A stretch of 64,000 bases of DNA from Acanthosepion esculentum (Eukaryota; Mollusca; Cephalopoda; Sepiida; Sepiidae): NCBI GenBank assembly GCA_964036315.1, contig CAXIWW010000817.1, forward strand, positions 6,421,501 through 6,485,500. The letters are read 5' to 3'. Each line of letters opens with the position of its first letter. Position 1 is the first letter of the stretch. The translations under genes and the position numbers were made by a program. Under the pieces are notes generated by a model. That model saw nothing but the letters and a program-made list of their open reading frames with translations, had not been told where the DNA came from and did no database searches. Shown piece after piece: positions 24,001-36,990 of the stretch.

Positions 24001-26089
24001 ACCCACGCAGACGACACCCAGTCCCAGAAAGTCCCACGAAGACGACCCCCCAGACAGGAGACAGTCCAAGAAAGTCCCACGCAGACGACCTCCTGTCCCA
24101 GAAAGTCCCACGCAGACGACCCCCACCCAGGAGACAGTACAAGAAAGTCCTACGCAGACGACACCCCCGCCCAGGACACAGTCCCAGAAAGTCCCACGCA
24201 GAGGAACCCCAGTCCAAGAATGTCCCACGCAGACGACCCCCAGTCCCAGAAAGTCCCACGCAGACGACCCCCTGTCCCAGAAAGTCCTACGCAGACGACA
24301 CCCCCACCCAGGACACAGTCCCAGAAAGTCCCACGCAGAGGACCCCCAGTCCCAGAATGTCCCACGCAGACGACCCCCAGTCCCAGAAAGTCCCACGCAG
24401 ACAACCCCCCACCCAGGAGACAGTCCAAGAAAGTCCTACGCAGACGACCCCCCCACCCAGGAGACAGTCCCAGAAAGTCCCACTAAGACGACCCCCAGTC
24501 CCAGAAAGTCCCACACAGACGACCACCCACCCAGGAGTCAGTCCCAGAAAGTCCCACACAGACGACCCCCTTTCCCAGAAATTCCCATGCGGACGAACCC
24601 CCACACTGGAGACAGTACCAGAAAGTCCCACGCAGACGACCCACCAGACAGGAGACAGTCCCAGAAAGTCCCACGCAGACAACCCCCAGTCCCAGAAAGT
24701 CCCACGCGGACGACACCCCACCCAGGAGACAGTCCAAGAAAGACCTACGCAGACGACCCCCCCCACCCAGGAGACAGTCCCAGAAAGTCCCACGCATACG
24801 ACCCCCATTCCCAGAAAGTCCCACGCAGACGACCCCCACCCAGGAGATAGTCCCAGAAAGTCCGACGCAGACGACACCCAGTCCCAGAAAGTGCCACGCA
24901 GAGGGCCCCCACCCAGGAGACAGTCACAGAAAGTCCAACGCAGACGACAACCAGCCCAGGAGACAGTCCCAGAAAGTCCCATGCAGACGACCTCTAGTCC
25001 CAGAAATTCCCACGCAGATGACCCCCAGTCCCACAAAGTCCCACGCAGACGACCCCCCACCCAGCAGACATTTCCCAGAAAGTCCCACGCAGACGACACC
25101 CATTCCCAGAAAGTCACAGGCAGACCACCCCCAGTCCCAGAATGTCCCACTCAGACGACTCCCAGTCCCAGAAAGTCCCAAACAGACGACCCCCCACCCA
25201 GGAAACAGTCCCAGAAAGTCCCACGCAGACGACCCCCTGTCCCAGAAATTCCCACGCAGACGACCCGCCACCCTGGAGACAGTACCAGAAAGTCCCACGC
25301 AGACGACCCCCCAGACAGGAGACAGTCCCAGAAAGTCCCACGCAGACGACCCCCCACCCAGGAGACAGTCCAAGAAAGTCCTACGCAGACGACCAACCCA
25401 CCCAGGAGACAGTCCCACATAGTCCCACGCAGACGACCCCCAGTCCCAGAAAGTCCCACTCAGACGACCACCAGTCCCAGAAAGTCCCACACAGACGACC
25501 CCCCACCCAGGAGACAGTCCCAGAAAGTCCCACGCAGAAGACCCCCTGTCCCAGAAATTCCCACGCAGACGACCCGCCACCCTGGAGACAGTACCAGAAA
25601 GTCCCACGCAGACGACACCCCAGACAGGAAACAGTCCCAGAAAGTCCGACGCAGACGACCCCCAGTCCCAGAAAGTCCCACGCAGACGACCCCCCACCCA
25701 GGAGACAGTCCAATAAAGTCCTACGCAGACGACCCCCCCACCCAGGAGACAGTCCCAGAAAGTCCCACGCAGACGACCCCCATTCCCAGAAAGTCCCACG
25801 CAGACGACCCCCACCCATGAGACAGTCCCAGAAAGTCCCACGCAGACGACACCCAGCCCAGGAGACAGTCCCAGAAAGTCCCATGCAGACGACCTCCAGT
25901 CTCAGAAAGTCCCACGCAGATGACCCCCAGTCCCACAAAGTCCCACGCTGACGACCCCCCACCCAGCAGACATTTCCCAGAAAGTCCCACGCAGACGACA
26001 CCCAGTCCCAGAAAGTCACACGCAGACCACCCCCAGTCACAGAAAGTCCCACGCAGACGACCCCCAGTCCCAGAAAGTCCCACGCAGAC

Positions 26090-26917
26090 GACCCCCCAGA
26101 CAGGAGACAGTCCCAGAAAGTCCCACGCAGAAGACCCCCAGTCCCAGAAAGTCCCACGCAGACGACCCCCCCACCCAGGAGACAGTACAAGAAAGTCCTA
26201 CGCAGACGACCCCCCCACCCAGGAGACAGTCCAAGAAAGTCCCACGCAGACGACCCCCAGTCGCAGAAAGTCCCACTCAGACGACCCCCAGTCCATCAAA
26301 GTCCCACACAGACGACCCCACACCCAGGAGACAGTCCCAGAAAGTCCCACGCAGAAGACCCCCTGTCCCAGAAATTCCCACGCAGACGACCCACCACCCT
26401 GGAGACAGTACCAGAAAGTCCCACGCAGACGACACCCCAGACAGGAGACAGTACCAGAAAGACCCACCCAGACGACCCCCAGTCCCAGAAAGTCCCACGC
26501 AGACGACCCCCCAGACAGGAGACAGTCCCAGAAAGTCCCACGCAGAAGACCCCCAGTCCCAGAAAGTCCCACGCAGACGACCCCCCACCCAGGAGACAGT
26601 ACAAGAAAGTCCTACGCAGACGACCCCCCCACCCAGGAGACAGTCCAAGAAAGTCCCACGCAGACGACCCCCAGTCGCAGAAAGTCCCACTCAGACGACC
26701 CCCAGTCCATCAAAGTCCCACACAGACGACCCCACACCCAGGAGACAGTCCCAGAAAGTCCCACGCAGAAGACCCCCTGTCCCAGAAATTCCCACGCAGA
26801 CGACCCACCACCCTGGAGACAGTACCAGAAAGTCCCACGCAGACGACACCCCAGACAGGAGACAGTCCCAGAAAGTCCGACACAGACGACCCCCAGTCCC
26901 AGAAAGTCCGACGCAGA
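26090..26917 (+). repeat. 414-bp tandem duplication in D2
   Basis: Two adjacent copies, about 26090-26503 and 26504-26917. The rare sites GTACAAGAAAGTCCTACG (26185 and 26599) and TCGCAGAAAGTCCCACTCAG (26261 and 26675) are both exactly 414 bp apart. The following CCCAGTCCATCAAAGTCCC and GACCCACCACCCTGG variants are shared, so this is a recent unequal exchange or slippage product. Confidence 0.85.
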
Positions 26918-27855
26918 CGACCCCCCACCCAGGAGACTGTCCAAGAAAGTCCGACGCAGACGACCCCCCCACCCAGGAGACAGTCCCAGAAAGTCCCACG
27001 CAGACGATACCCAGTCCCAGAAAGTCCCACGCAGACGGCCCCCACCCAGGAGACAGTCACAGAAAGTCCAACGCAGACGACTCCCAGCCCAGGAGACAGT
27101 CCCAGAAAGTCCCATGCAGACGACCTCCAGTCCCAGAAAGTCACACGCAGATGACCCCCAGTCCCACAAAGTCCCACGCAGACGACCCCCCACCCAGCAG
27201 ACACTTCCCAGAAAGTCCCACGCAGACGACACCCAGTCCCAGAAAGTCACACGCAGACCACCCCCAGTCACAGAAAATCCCACGCAGACGACACCCAGGC
27301 CAGGAGACAGAATCAGAAAGTCCCATGCAGACGACCTCCAGTCCCAGCAAGTCCCACGCAGACGACCCCTCACTCAGGAGACAGTCCCAGAAAGTCCCAC
27401 GCAGACGACCAACCAGACAGGAGACAGTCCCAGAAAGTCCCACGCAGACGACCCCCAGTCCCAGAAAGTCCCACGCAGACGATCCCCCATCCAGGAGACA
27501 GTCCCAGAAAGTCCCACGCAGACGACCCCCACTCCCAGAAAGTCCCACGCAGACGACCGCCCCGCACAGTCGACAGTCCCAGAAAGTCTGACGCAGACGA
27601 CCCCCAGTCCCAGAAAGTCCCACGCAGACGACCCCCCACCCAGGAGACAGTCCAAGAAAGTCCTACGCAGACCACCCCCCCACCCAGGAGACAGTCCCAG
27701 AAAGTCCCACGCAGACGACCCCCATTCCCAGAAAGTCCCACGCAGGCGACCCCCACCCAGGAGACAGTCCCAGATAGTCCGACGCAGACGACACCCAGTA
27801 CCAGAAAGTCCCACGCAGACGGCCCCCACCCAGGAGACAGTCCCAGAAAGTCCTA

Positions 27856-30101
27856 TGCAGACGACCTCCAGTCCCAGAAAGTCCCACGCAGATCACCCCC
27901 AGTCACACAAAGTCCCACGCAGACGATCCCCCACCCAGCAGACATTTCCCAGAATGTGCAACGCAGACGACAACCAGTCCCAGAAAGTCACACGCAGACC
28001 ACCCCCAGTCCCAGAAAGTCCCACTCAGACGACTCCCAGTCCCAGAAAGTCCCACACAGACGACCCCCACCCAGGAAACAGTCCCAGAAAGTCCCACGCA
28101 GACGACCCCCTGTCCCAGAAATTCCCACGCAGACGACCCGCCACCCTGGAGACAGTACCAGAAACTCCCACGCAGACGACCCCCCAGACAGGAGACAGTC
28201 CCAGAAAGTCCCACGCAGACGACCCCCCACCCAGGAGACAGTCCAAGAAAGTCCTACGCAGACGACCAACCCACCCAGGAGACAGTCCCAGAAAGTCCCA
28301 CGCAGACGACCCCCAGTCCCAGAAAGTCCCACTCAGACGACCCCCAGTCCCAGAAAGTCCCACACAGACGACCCCCCACCCAGGAGACAGTCCCAGAAAG
28401 TCCCACGCAGAAGACCCCCTGTCCCAGAAAGTCCCACGCAGAAGACCCGCCACCCTGGAGACAGTACCAGAAAGTCCCACGCAGACGACCCCCCACCCAG
28501 GAGACAGTCCCAGATAGTCCCACGCAGAAGACCACCTGTCCCAGAAATTCCCACGCAGACGACCCCCCACCCTTGAGACAGTACCAGAAAGTCCCACGCA
28601 GACGACAACCCAGACAGGAGACAGTCCCAGAAAGTCCGACGCAGACGACCCCCTAGTCCCAGAAAGTCCCACGCAGACGACCCCCCACCCAGGAGACAGT
28701 CCAAGAAAGTCCTACGCAGACGACCCCCCCACCCAGGAAACAGTCCCAGAAAATCCCACTCAGACGACCCCCATTCCCAGAAAATCCCACGCAGACGACC
28801 CCCATTCCCAGAAAGTCCCACGCAGACGACCCCCACCCAGGAGACAGTCCCAGAAAGTCCGACGCAGACGACACCCAGTCCCAGAAAGTCCCACGCAGAC
28901 GGCCCCCACCCAGGAGACAGTCACAGAAAGTCCAACGCAGACGACACCCAGCCCAGGAGACAGTCCCAGAAAGTCCCATGCAGATGACCTCCAGTCCCAG
29001 AAAGTCCCACGCAGATCACCCCCAGTCACACAAAGTCCCACGCAGACGATCCCCCACCCAGCAGACATTTCCCAGAATGTCCAACGCAGACGACACCCAT
29101 TCCCAGAAAGTCACACGCAGACCACCCCCAGTCCCAGAAAGTCCCACTCAGACGACTCCCAGTCCCAGAAAGTCCCACACAGACGACCCCCACCCAGGAA
29201 ACAGTCCCAGAAAGTCCCACGCAGACGACCCCCTGTCCCAGAAATTCCCACGCAGACGACCCGCCACCCTGGAGACAGTACCAGAAACTCCCACGCAGAC
29301 GACCCCCCAGACAGGAGACAGTCCCAGAAAGTCCCACGCAGACGACCCCCCACCCAGGAGACAGTCCAAGAAAGTCCTACGCAGACGACCAACCCACCCA
29401 GGAGACAGTCCCAGAAAGTCCCACGCAGACGACCCCCAGTCCCAGAAAGTCCCACTCAGACGACCCCCAGTCCCAGAAAGTCCCACACAGACGACCCCCC
29501 ACCCAGGAGACAGTCCCAGAAAGTCCCACGCAGAAGACCCCCTGTCCCAGAAAGTCCCACGCAGAAGACCCGCCACCCTGGAGACAGTACCAGAAAGTCC
29601 CACGCAGACGACCCCCCACCCAGGAGACAGTCCCAGATAGTCCCACGCAGAAGACCACCTGTCCCAGAAATTCCCACGCAGACGACCCCCCACCCTTGAG
29701 ACAGTACCAGAAAGTCCCACGCAGACGACAACCCAGACAGGAGACAGTCCCAGAAAGTCCGACGCAGACGACCCCCTAGTCCCAGAAAGTCCCACGCAGA
29801 CGACCCCCCACCCAGGAGACAGTCCAAGAAAGTCCTACGCAGACGACCCCCCCACCCAGGAGACAGTCCCAGAAAATCCCACTCAGACGACCCCCATTCC
29901 CAGAAAATCCCACGCAGACGACCCCCATTCCCAGAAAGTCCCACGCAGACGACCCCCACCCAGGAGACAGTCCCAGAAAGTCCGACGCAGACGACACCCA
30001 GTCCCAGAAAGTCCCACGCAGACGGCCCCCACCCAGGAGACAGTCACAGAAAGTCCAACGCAGACGACACCCAGCCCAGGAGACAGTCCCAGAAAGTCCC
30101 A
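27856..30101 (+). repeat. 1123-bp tandem duplication in D2
   Basis: Two adjacent copies, about 27856-28978 and 28979-30101. GACATTTCCC recurs at 27941 and 29064, and translations of 28025-28672 and 29148-29795 are identical; all are 1123 bp apart. Only a few differences are seen, such as GTGCAACG against GTCCAACG near the start and AAACAGTCCC against GAGACAGTCCC near 28738 and 29861. It is the longest near-identical pair in the window. Confidence 0.9.
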
Positions 30102-30229
30102 TGCAGATGACCTCCAGTCCCAGAAAGTCACACGCAGATGACCCCCAGTCCCACAAAGTCCCACGCAGACGACCCCCCACCCAGCAGACATTTCCCAGAA
30201 AGTCCCACGCAGACGACACCCAGTCCCAG

Positions 30230-31450
30230 AAAGTCACACGCAGACGACACCCAGGCCAGGAGACAGTATCAGAATGTCCCATGCAGACGACCTCCTGTCC
30301 CAGCAAGTCCCACGCAGACGACCCCTCACTCAGGAGACAGTCCCAGAAAGTCCCACGCAGAGGACCCACCAGACAGGAGACAGTCCCAGAAAGTCCCACG
30401 CAGACGACCCCCAGTCCCAGAAAGTCCCACGCAGACGACCCCCCACCCAGGCGACAGTCCCACAAAAACCCACGCAGACGACCCCCAGTCCCCAAAGTCC
30501 CACGCAGACGAACACCAGTCCCAGAAAGTCCCACGGAGACGACCCCCCCCACCCAGGAGACAGTCCAAGAAAGTCCTACGCAGACGACCCCCCAACCCAG
30601 GAGACAGTCCAAGAAAGTCCCACGCAGACGACCCCCAGTACCAGAAAGTCCCAAGCAGACGAACCCCAGTCCCAGAAAGTCCCACGCAGATGACCCCCAG
30701 TCCTACAATGTCCCAGGCAGACGACCCCCCACCCAGCAGACATTTCCCAGAAAGTCCGACGCAGACGAAACCCAGTCCCAGAAAGTCCCACGCAGACCAC
30801 CCCCAGTCACAGAAAGTCCCACGCAGACGACCACCACCTAGAAGACAGTCCCAGAAAGACCCACGCAGACGACACCCAGTCCCAGAAAGTCCCACGAAGA
30901 CGACCCCCCAGACAGGAGACAGTCCAAGAAAGTCCCACGCAGACGACCCCCTGTCCCAGAAAGTCCCACGCAGACGACCCCCCACCCAGGAGACAGTACA
31001 AGAAAGTCCTACGCAGACGACACCCCCACCCAGGACACAGTCCCAGAAAGTCCCACGCAGAGGACCCCCAGTCCCAGAATGTCCCACGTAGACGACCCCC
31101 AATCCCAGAAAGTCCCACGCAGACGACCCCCCACCCAGGAGACAGTCCAAGAAAGTCCTACGCAGACGACCCCCCCACCCAGGAGACAGTCCCAGAAAGT
31201 CCCACTAAGACGACCCCCAGTCCCAGAAAGTCCCACACAGACGACCACCCACCCAGGAGTCAGTCCCAGAAAGTCCCACACAGACGACCCCCTGTCCCAG
31301 AAATTCCCATGCGGACGAACCCCCACACTGGAGACAGTACCAGAAAGTCCCACGCAGACGACCCACCAGACAGGAGACAGTCCCAGAAAGTCCCACGCAG
31401 ACAACCCCCAGTCCCAGAAAGTCCCACGCGGACGACACCCCACCCAGGAG
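30230..31450 (+). repeat. D2 segment present three times, copy 3 with extended match
   Basis: Matches 21950-22600 and 23370-24000 at its left part and 24.1-24.7 kb at its right part. Offsets differ (8272, 6856 and 6722 bp), so monomer blocks were gained or lost between copies. Confidence 0.75.
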
Positions 31451-34400
31451 ACAGTCCCAGAAAGTCCCACGCAGACGACCCCCATTCCCAGAGAGTCCCA
31501 CGCAGACGGCCCCCACCCAGGAGACAGTCACAGAAAGTGCAACGCAGACGACACACAGCCCTGGAGACAGTCCCAGAAAGTCCCACGCAGACGACCCCCA
31601 GTCCCAGAAAGTCCCACTCAGACGACCCCCAGTCCCAGAAAGTACCACACAAACGACCCCCCACCCAGGAGACAGTCCCAGAAAGTCCCACGCAGACGAC
31701 CCCCTATCCCAGAAATTCCCACGCAGACGACCCGCCACCCTGGAGACAGTACCAGAATGTCCCACGCAGACGACACCCCAGACAAGAGACAGTCCCAGAA
31801 AGTCCGACGCAGACGACACCCAGTCCCAGAAAGTCCCACGCAGACGACCCCCCACCCAGGAGTCAGTCCAAGAAAGACCTACGCAGACGACCCCCCCACC
31901 AAGGAGACAGTCCCAGAAAGTCCCACGCATACGACCCCCATTCCCAGAAAGTCCGACGCAGACGACACCCAGTCCCAGAAAGTCCCACGCAGACGGCCCC
32001 CACCCAGGAGACAGTCACAGAAAGTCCAACGCAGACGACACCCAGCCCAGGAGACAGTCCCAGAAAGTCCCATGCAGACGACCTCCAGTCCCAGAAATTC
32101 CCACGCAGATGACCCCCAGTCCCACAAAGTCCCACGCAGACGACCCCCCACCCAGCAGAGTCCCACGCAGACGACACCCAGTCCCAGAAAGTCCCACGCA
32201 TACCAGCCCCAGTCACAGAAATTCCCACGCAGAAGACCCCCAGTCCCACAAAGTCCCACGCAGACGACCCCCACCCAGGAGACAGTCCCAGAAAGACCCA
32301 CGCAGACGAACCCCAGTCCCAGAAATTCCCACGCAGACGACCCCCAGTCCCAGAAAGTCCCACTCAGACGACCCCCAGTCCCAGAAAGTCCCACACAGAC
32401 GACCCCCCACCCAGGAGTCAGTCCCAGAAAGTCCCACGCAGACGACCCCCTGTCCCAGAAATTCCCACGCAGACGAACCCCCACCCAGGAGACAGTCCCA
32501 GAAAGTCCGACGCAGACGACACACAGTCCCAGAAAGTCCCATGCAGACGGCCCCCACCCAGGAGACAGTCACAGAAAGTCCAAAGCAGATGACACCCAGC
32601 CCAGGAGAGAGTCCCAGAAAGTCCCATGCAGACGACCTCCAGTCCCAGAAAGTCCCACGCAGACGACCCCTCACCCAGGAGACAGTCCCAGAAAGTCCCA
32701 CGCAGACGACCCCCCACCAGGGAGACAGTCCAAGAATGTCCTACGCAGACGACCCCCCCACCCAGGAGACAGTCACAGAAAGTCCCACGCAGACGACCCC
32801 CAGTCCCAGAAAGTCCCACTCACACGACTCCCAGTCCCAGAATGTCCCACACAGACGACCCCCCACCCAGGAAACAGTCCCAGAAAGTCCCACGCAGACG
32901 ACCCCCTGTCCGAGAAATTCCCATGCAGACGACCCCCCAGATAGGAGACAGTCCCAGAAAGTCCCACGCAGACGACCCCCAGTCCCAGAAAGTCCCACGC
33001 AGACGACACCTAGTCCCAGAAAGTCCCACGCAGACCAGCCCCAGTCACAGAAAGTCCCACGCAGAAGACCCCCAGTCCCAGAAAGTCCCACGCAGACGAC
33101 CCCCAGTCCCAGAAAGTCCCACGCAGACGACACCCAGTCCCAGAAATTCCCACGCAGACCAGCCCCAGTCACAGAAAGTCCCACGCAGAAGACCCCCAGT
33201 CCCACAAAGTCCCACGCAGACGACCGCCACCCAGGAGACAGTCCTAGAAAGACCCACGCAGACGAACCCCAGTCCCAGAAAGTACCACGCAGACGACTCC
33301 CAGTCCCAGAAAGTCCCACTCAGACGACCCCCAGTCCCAGAAAGTCCCACACAGACGACCCCCCACCCAGGAGTCAGTCCCAGAAAGTCCCACGCAGACG
33401 ACCCCCTGTCCCAGAAATTCCCACGCTGACGACCCACCACCCTGGAGACAGTACCAGAAAGTCCCACGCAGACGACCCCCCAGACAGGAGACAGTCCCAG
33501 AAAGTCCCACGCAGACCATCCCCAATCCGAGAAAATCCCACGCAGACGACCCCCCACCCAGGAGACAGTCCCAGAAAGTCCGACGCAGACGACACGCAAT
33601 CCCAGAAAGTCCCACGCAGACGGCCCCCAACCAGGAGACAATCACAGAAAGTCCCACGCAGACGACTCCCAGCCCAGGAGACAGTCCCAGAAAGTCCCAT
33701 GCAGACGACCTCTAGTCCCAGAAAGTCACACGCAGACGACCCCCCACCCAGGAGAAAATCCCAGAAAGTCCACGCATAGGACCCCCAGTACAAGAAAGTC
33801 CCACGCAGATAACCCCCGGTCCCAGAAGGTCCCACGCCGACGACCCCCAATATAGGAGACTGTCCCAGAAAGTCCCACGCAGACGACCCCCCACCCAGGA
33901 GACAGTCCCAGAAAGTCCCACGCAGACTACCCCCCACCCAGGAGACAGTCCCAGAAAGACCCACGCAGACGAACCCCAGTCCCAGAAAGTCCACGCAGAC
34001 GACCCCCATTCCCAGAGAGTCCCACGCAGACGGCCCCCACCCAGGAGACAGTCACAGAAAGTGCAACGCAGACGACACCCAGCCCTGGAGACAGTCCCAG
34101 AAAGTCCCACGCAGACGACCCCCCACCCTGGAGACAGTACCAGAAAGTCCCACGGAGACGACCCCCTGTCCCAGAAATTCCCACGCAGACGAACCCCCAC
34201 CCAGGTGACAGTACCAGAAAGTCCCACGCATACGACCCCCCAGAGAGGCGACAGTCCCAGAAAGTCCCACGCATACGACCCCCAGTCCCAGAAAGTCCCA
34301 CGCAGAAGACCCCCCACCCAGGAGACAGTACAAGAAAGTCCTACGCAGACGACCCCCACACCCAGGAGACAGTCCGAGAAAGTCCCACGCAGACGACCCC

Positions 34401-36990
34401 CATTCCCAGAAAGTCCCACGCAGACGACCCCCACCCAGGAGACAGTCCCAGAAAGACCCACCCAGACGACCCCCAGTCCCAGAAAGTCCCACGCAGTCGA
34501 CCCCCACCCAGGAGACAGTCACAGAAAGTCCAAAGCAGATGACACCCAGCCCAGGAGAGAGTCCCAGAAAGTCCCATGCAGACGACATCCAGTCCCAGAA
34601 AGTCCCACGCAGACGACCCATCAACCAGGAGACAGTCCCAGAAAGTCCCACGCAGACGACCCACCAGACAGGAGACAGTCCCAGAAAGTCCCACGCAGAC
34701 GACACCCAGTCCCAGAAAGTCCCACGCAGACGACCCCCCACCAGGGAGACAGTCCAAGAAAGTCCTACGCAGACGACCCCCCCACCCAGGAGACAGTCCC
34801 AGAAAGTCCCACGCAGACGAACCCCAGTCCCAGAAAGTCCGACTCAGACGACCCCAGTCCCAGAAAGTCCCACACAGACGACCCCCCACCCAGGAGTCAG
34901 TCCAAGAAAGTCCCACGCAGACGACCCCCAGTCCCTGAAATTCCCACGCAGACGACCCCTCACCCTGGAGACAGTACCAGAAAGTCCCACGCAGACGACC
35001 CCCCAGAGAGGAGACAGTCCCAGAAAGTCCCACGCATACGACCCGCAGTCCCAGAAAGTCCCACTCACACGTCTCCCAGTCCCAGAATGTCCCACACAGA
35101 CGACCCCCCACCCAGGAAACAGTACCAGAAAGTCCCACGCAGACGACCCCCTGTCCGAGAAATTCCCATGCAGACGACCCCCCAGATAGGAGACAGTCCC
35201 AGAAAGTCCCACGCAGACGACCCCCAGTCCCAGAAAGTCCCACTCAGACCAGCCCCAGTCACAGAAAGTCCCACGCAGAAGACCTCCAGTCCCACAAAGT
35301 CCCACGCAGACGACCCCCACCCAGGAGACAGTCCCAGAAAGACCCACGCAGAAGACCCCCAGTCCCACAAAGTCCCACGCAGACGACCCCCACCCAGGAG
35401 ACAGTCCCAGAAAGACCCACGCAGACGACCCCAGTCCCAGAACGTCCCACGCAGACGACCCCCAGTCCCAGAAAGTCCCACTCAGACGACCCCCAGTCCC
35501 AGAAAGTCCAACACAGACGACCCCCCACCCAGGAGTCAGTCCCAGAAAGACCCACGCAGACGACCCCCTGTCCCAGAAATTCCCACGCAGACGACCCCCC
35601 ACCCTGGAGACAGTACCAGAAAGTCCCACGGAGACGACCCCCTGTCCCAGAAATTCCCACGCAGACGAACCCCCACCCAGGAGACAGTCCCAGAAAGTCC
35701 CACGCAGACGAACCCCAGTCCCAGAAAGTCCCACGCAGACGACACCCAGTCCCAGAAAGTCCCACGCAGTCGACCCCCACCCAGGAGACAGTCACAGAAA
35801 GTCCAAAGCAGATGACACCCAGCCCAGGAGAGTGTCCGAGAAAGTCCCATGCAGACGACCTCCAGTCCCAGAAAGTCCCACGCAGACGACCCCTCAATCA
35901 GGAGACAGTCCCAGAAAGTCCCACGCAGACGACCCACCAGACAGGAGACAGTCCCAGAAAGTCCCACGCAGACGACCCCCAGTCCCAGAAAGTCCCACGC
36001 AGACGACCCCCCACCAGGGAGACAGTCCAAGAAAGTACTACGCAGACGACCCCCCCACCCAGGAGACAGTCCCAGAAAGTCCCACGCAGACGACCCCAAT
36101 CCCAGAAAGTCCCACTCAGACGACTCCCAGTCCCAGGAAGTCCCACACAGACGACCCCCCACCCAGGAAACAGTCCCAGAAAGTCCCAGGCAGACGACCC
36201 CCTGTCCGAGAAATTCCCATGCAGACGACCCCCCAGACAGGAGACAGTCCCAGAAAGTCCCACGCAGACGACCCCCAGTCCCAGAAAGTCCCACGCAGAC
36301 GACACCCAGTCCCAGAAAGTCCCACGCAGTCGACCCCCACCCAGGAGACAGTCCAAGAAAGTCCTACGCAGACGACCCCCCCCACCCAGGAGACAGTCCC
36401 AGAAAGTCCCACGCAGACGACCCCCAGTCCCAGAAAGTCCCACTCACACGACTCCCAGTCCCAGAATGTCCCACACAGATGACCCCCCACCCAGGAAACA
36501 GTACCAGAAAGTCCCACGCAGACGACCCCCAGTCCCACAAAGTCCCACGCAGACGACCCACAGTCCCAGAAATTCCCACGTAGATGACCCCCAGTCCCAC
36601 AAAGTCCCACGATGACGACCCCCCACCCAGCAGACATTTCCCAGGAAGTCCCACGCAGACGACACCCAGTCCCAGAAAGTCACACGCAGACCACCCCCAG
36701 TCACAGAAAGTCCCACGCAGACGAAACCCAGTCCCACGCAGAAAGTCCCACGCAGACGACCCACCACCTAGAAGACAGTCCCAGAAATCCCACGCAGACG
36801 ACCCCCAGTCCCAGAAAGTCCCACGCAGACGACCCCCCACCGAGGAGACAGTACAAGAAAGTCCTACGCAGACGACTCCCCCACCCAGGAGACAGTCACA
36901 GAAAGTCCCAGGCAGACGACCCCCAGTCCCATAAAGTCCGACGAAGACGACCCAAGTCCCAGAAAATCCCACGCAGACGACCCCCCACCC

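Larger units (their letters stand above)
19750..36990 (+). repeat. D subdomain D2 (central higher-order type)
   Basis: This part is marked by TCCGACGCAG monomers, AGACAGGAGACAG variants and a rare monomer with GACATTTCCCAG. That marker starts at about 20111, 21069, 21915, 22466, 23881, 25067, 25969, 27941, 29064, 30187, 30739 and 36633, with a variant ACACTTCCC at 27200. Spacings range from 551 to 1415 bp with one gap of 5.9 kb, so the higher-order unit is irregular. The clearest tandem duplications in the window (414 and 1123 bp) lie in its middle. Limits are approximate. Confidence 0.65.

Noticed and set aside
25920..28517. 865-codon open frame with P/R/S/T/Q-rich repeats, and similar frames of 300-800 codons across D on both strands
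   Set aside because: The D consensus lacks stops in all six frames, so long frames are expected. They overlap on both strands, start at chance ATG variants of CACG, and show no domain, signal or flanking gene structure.
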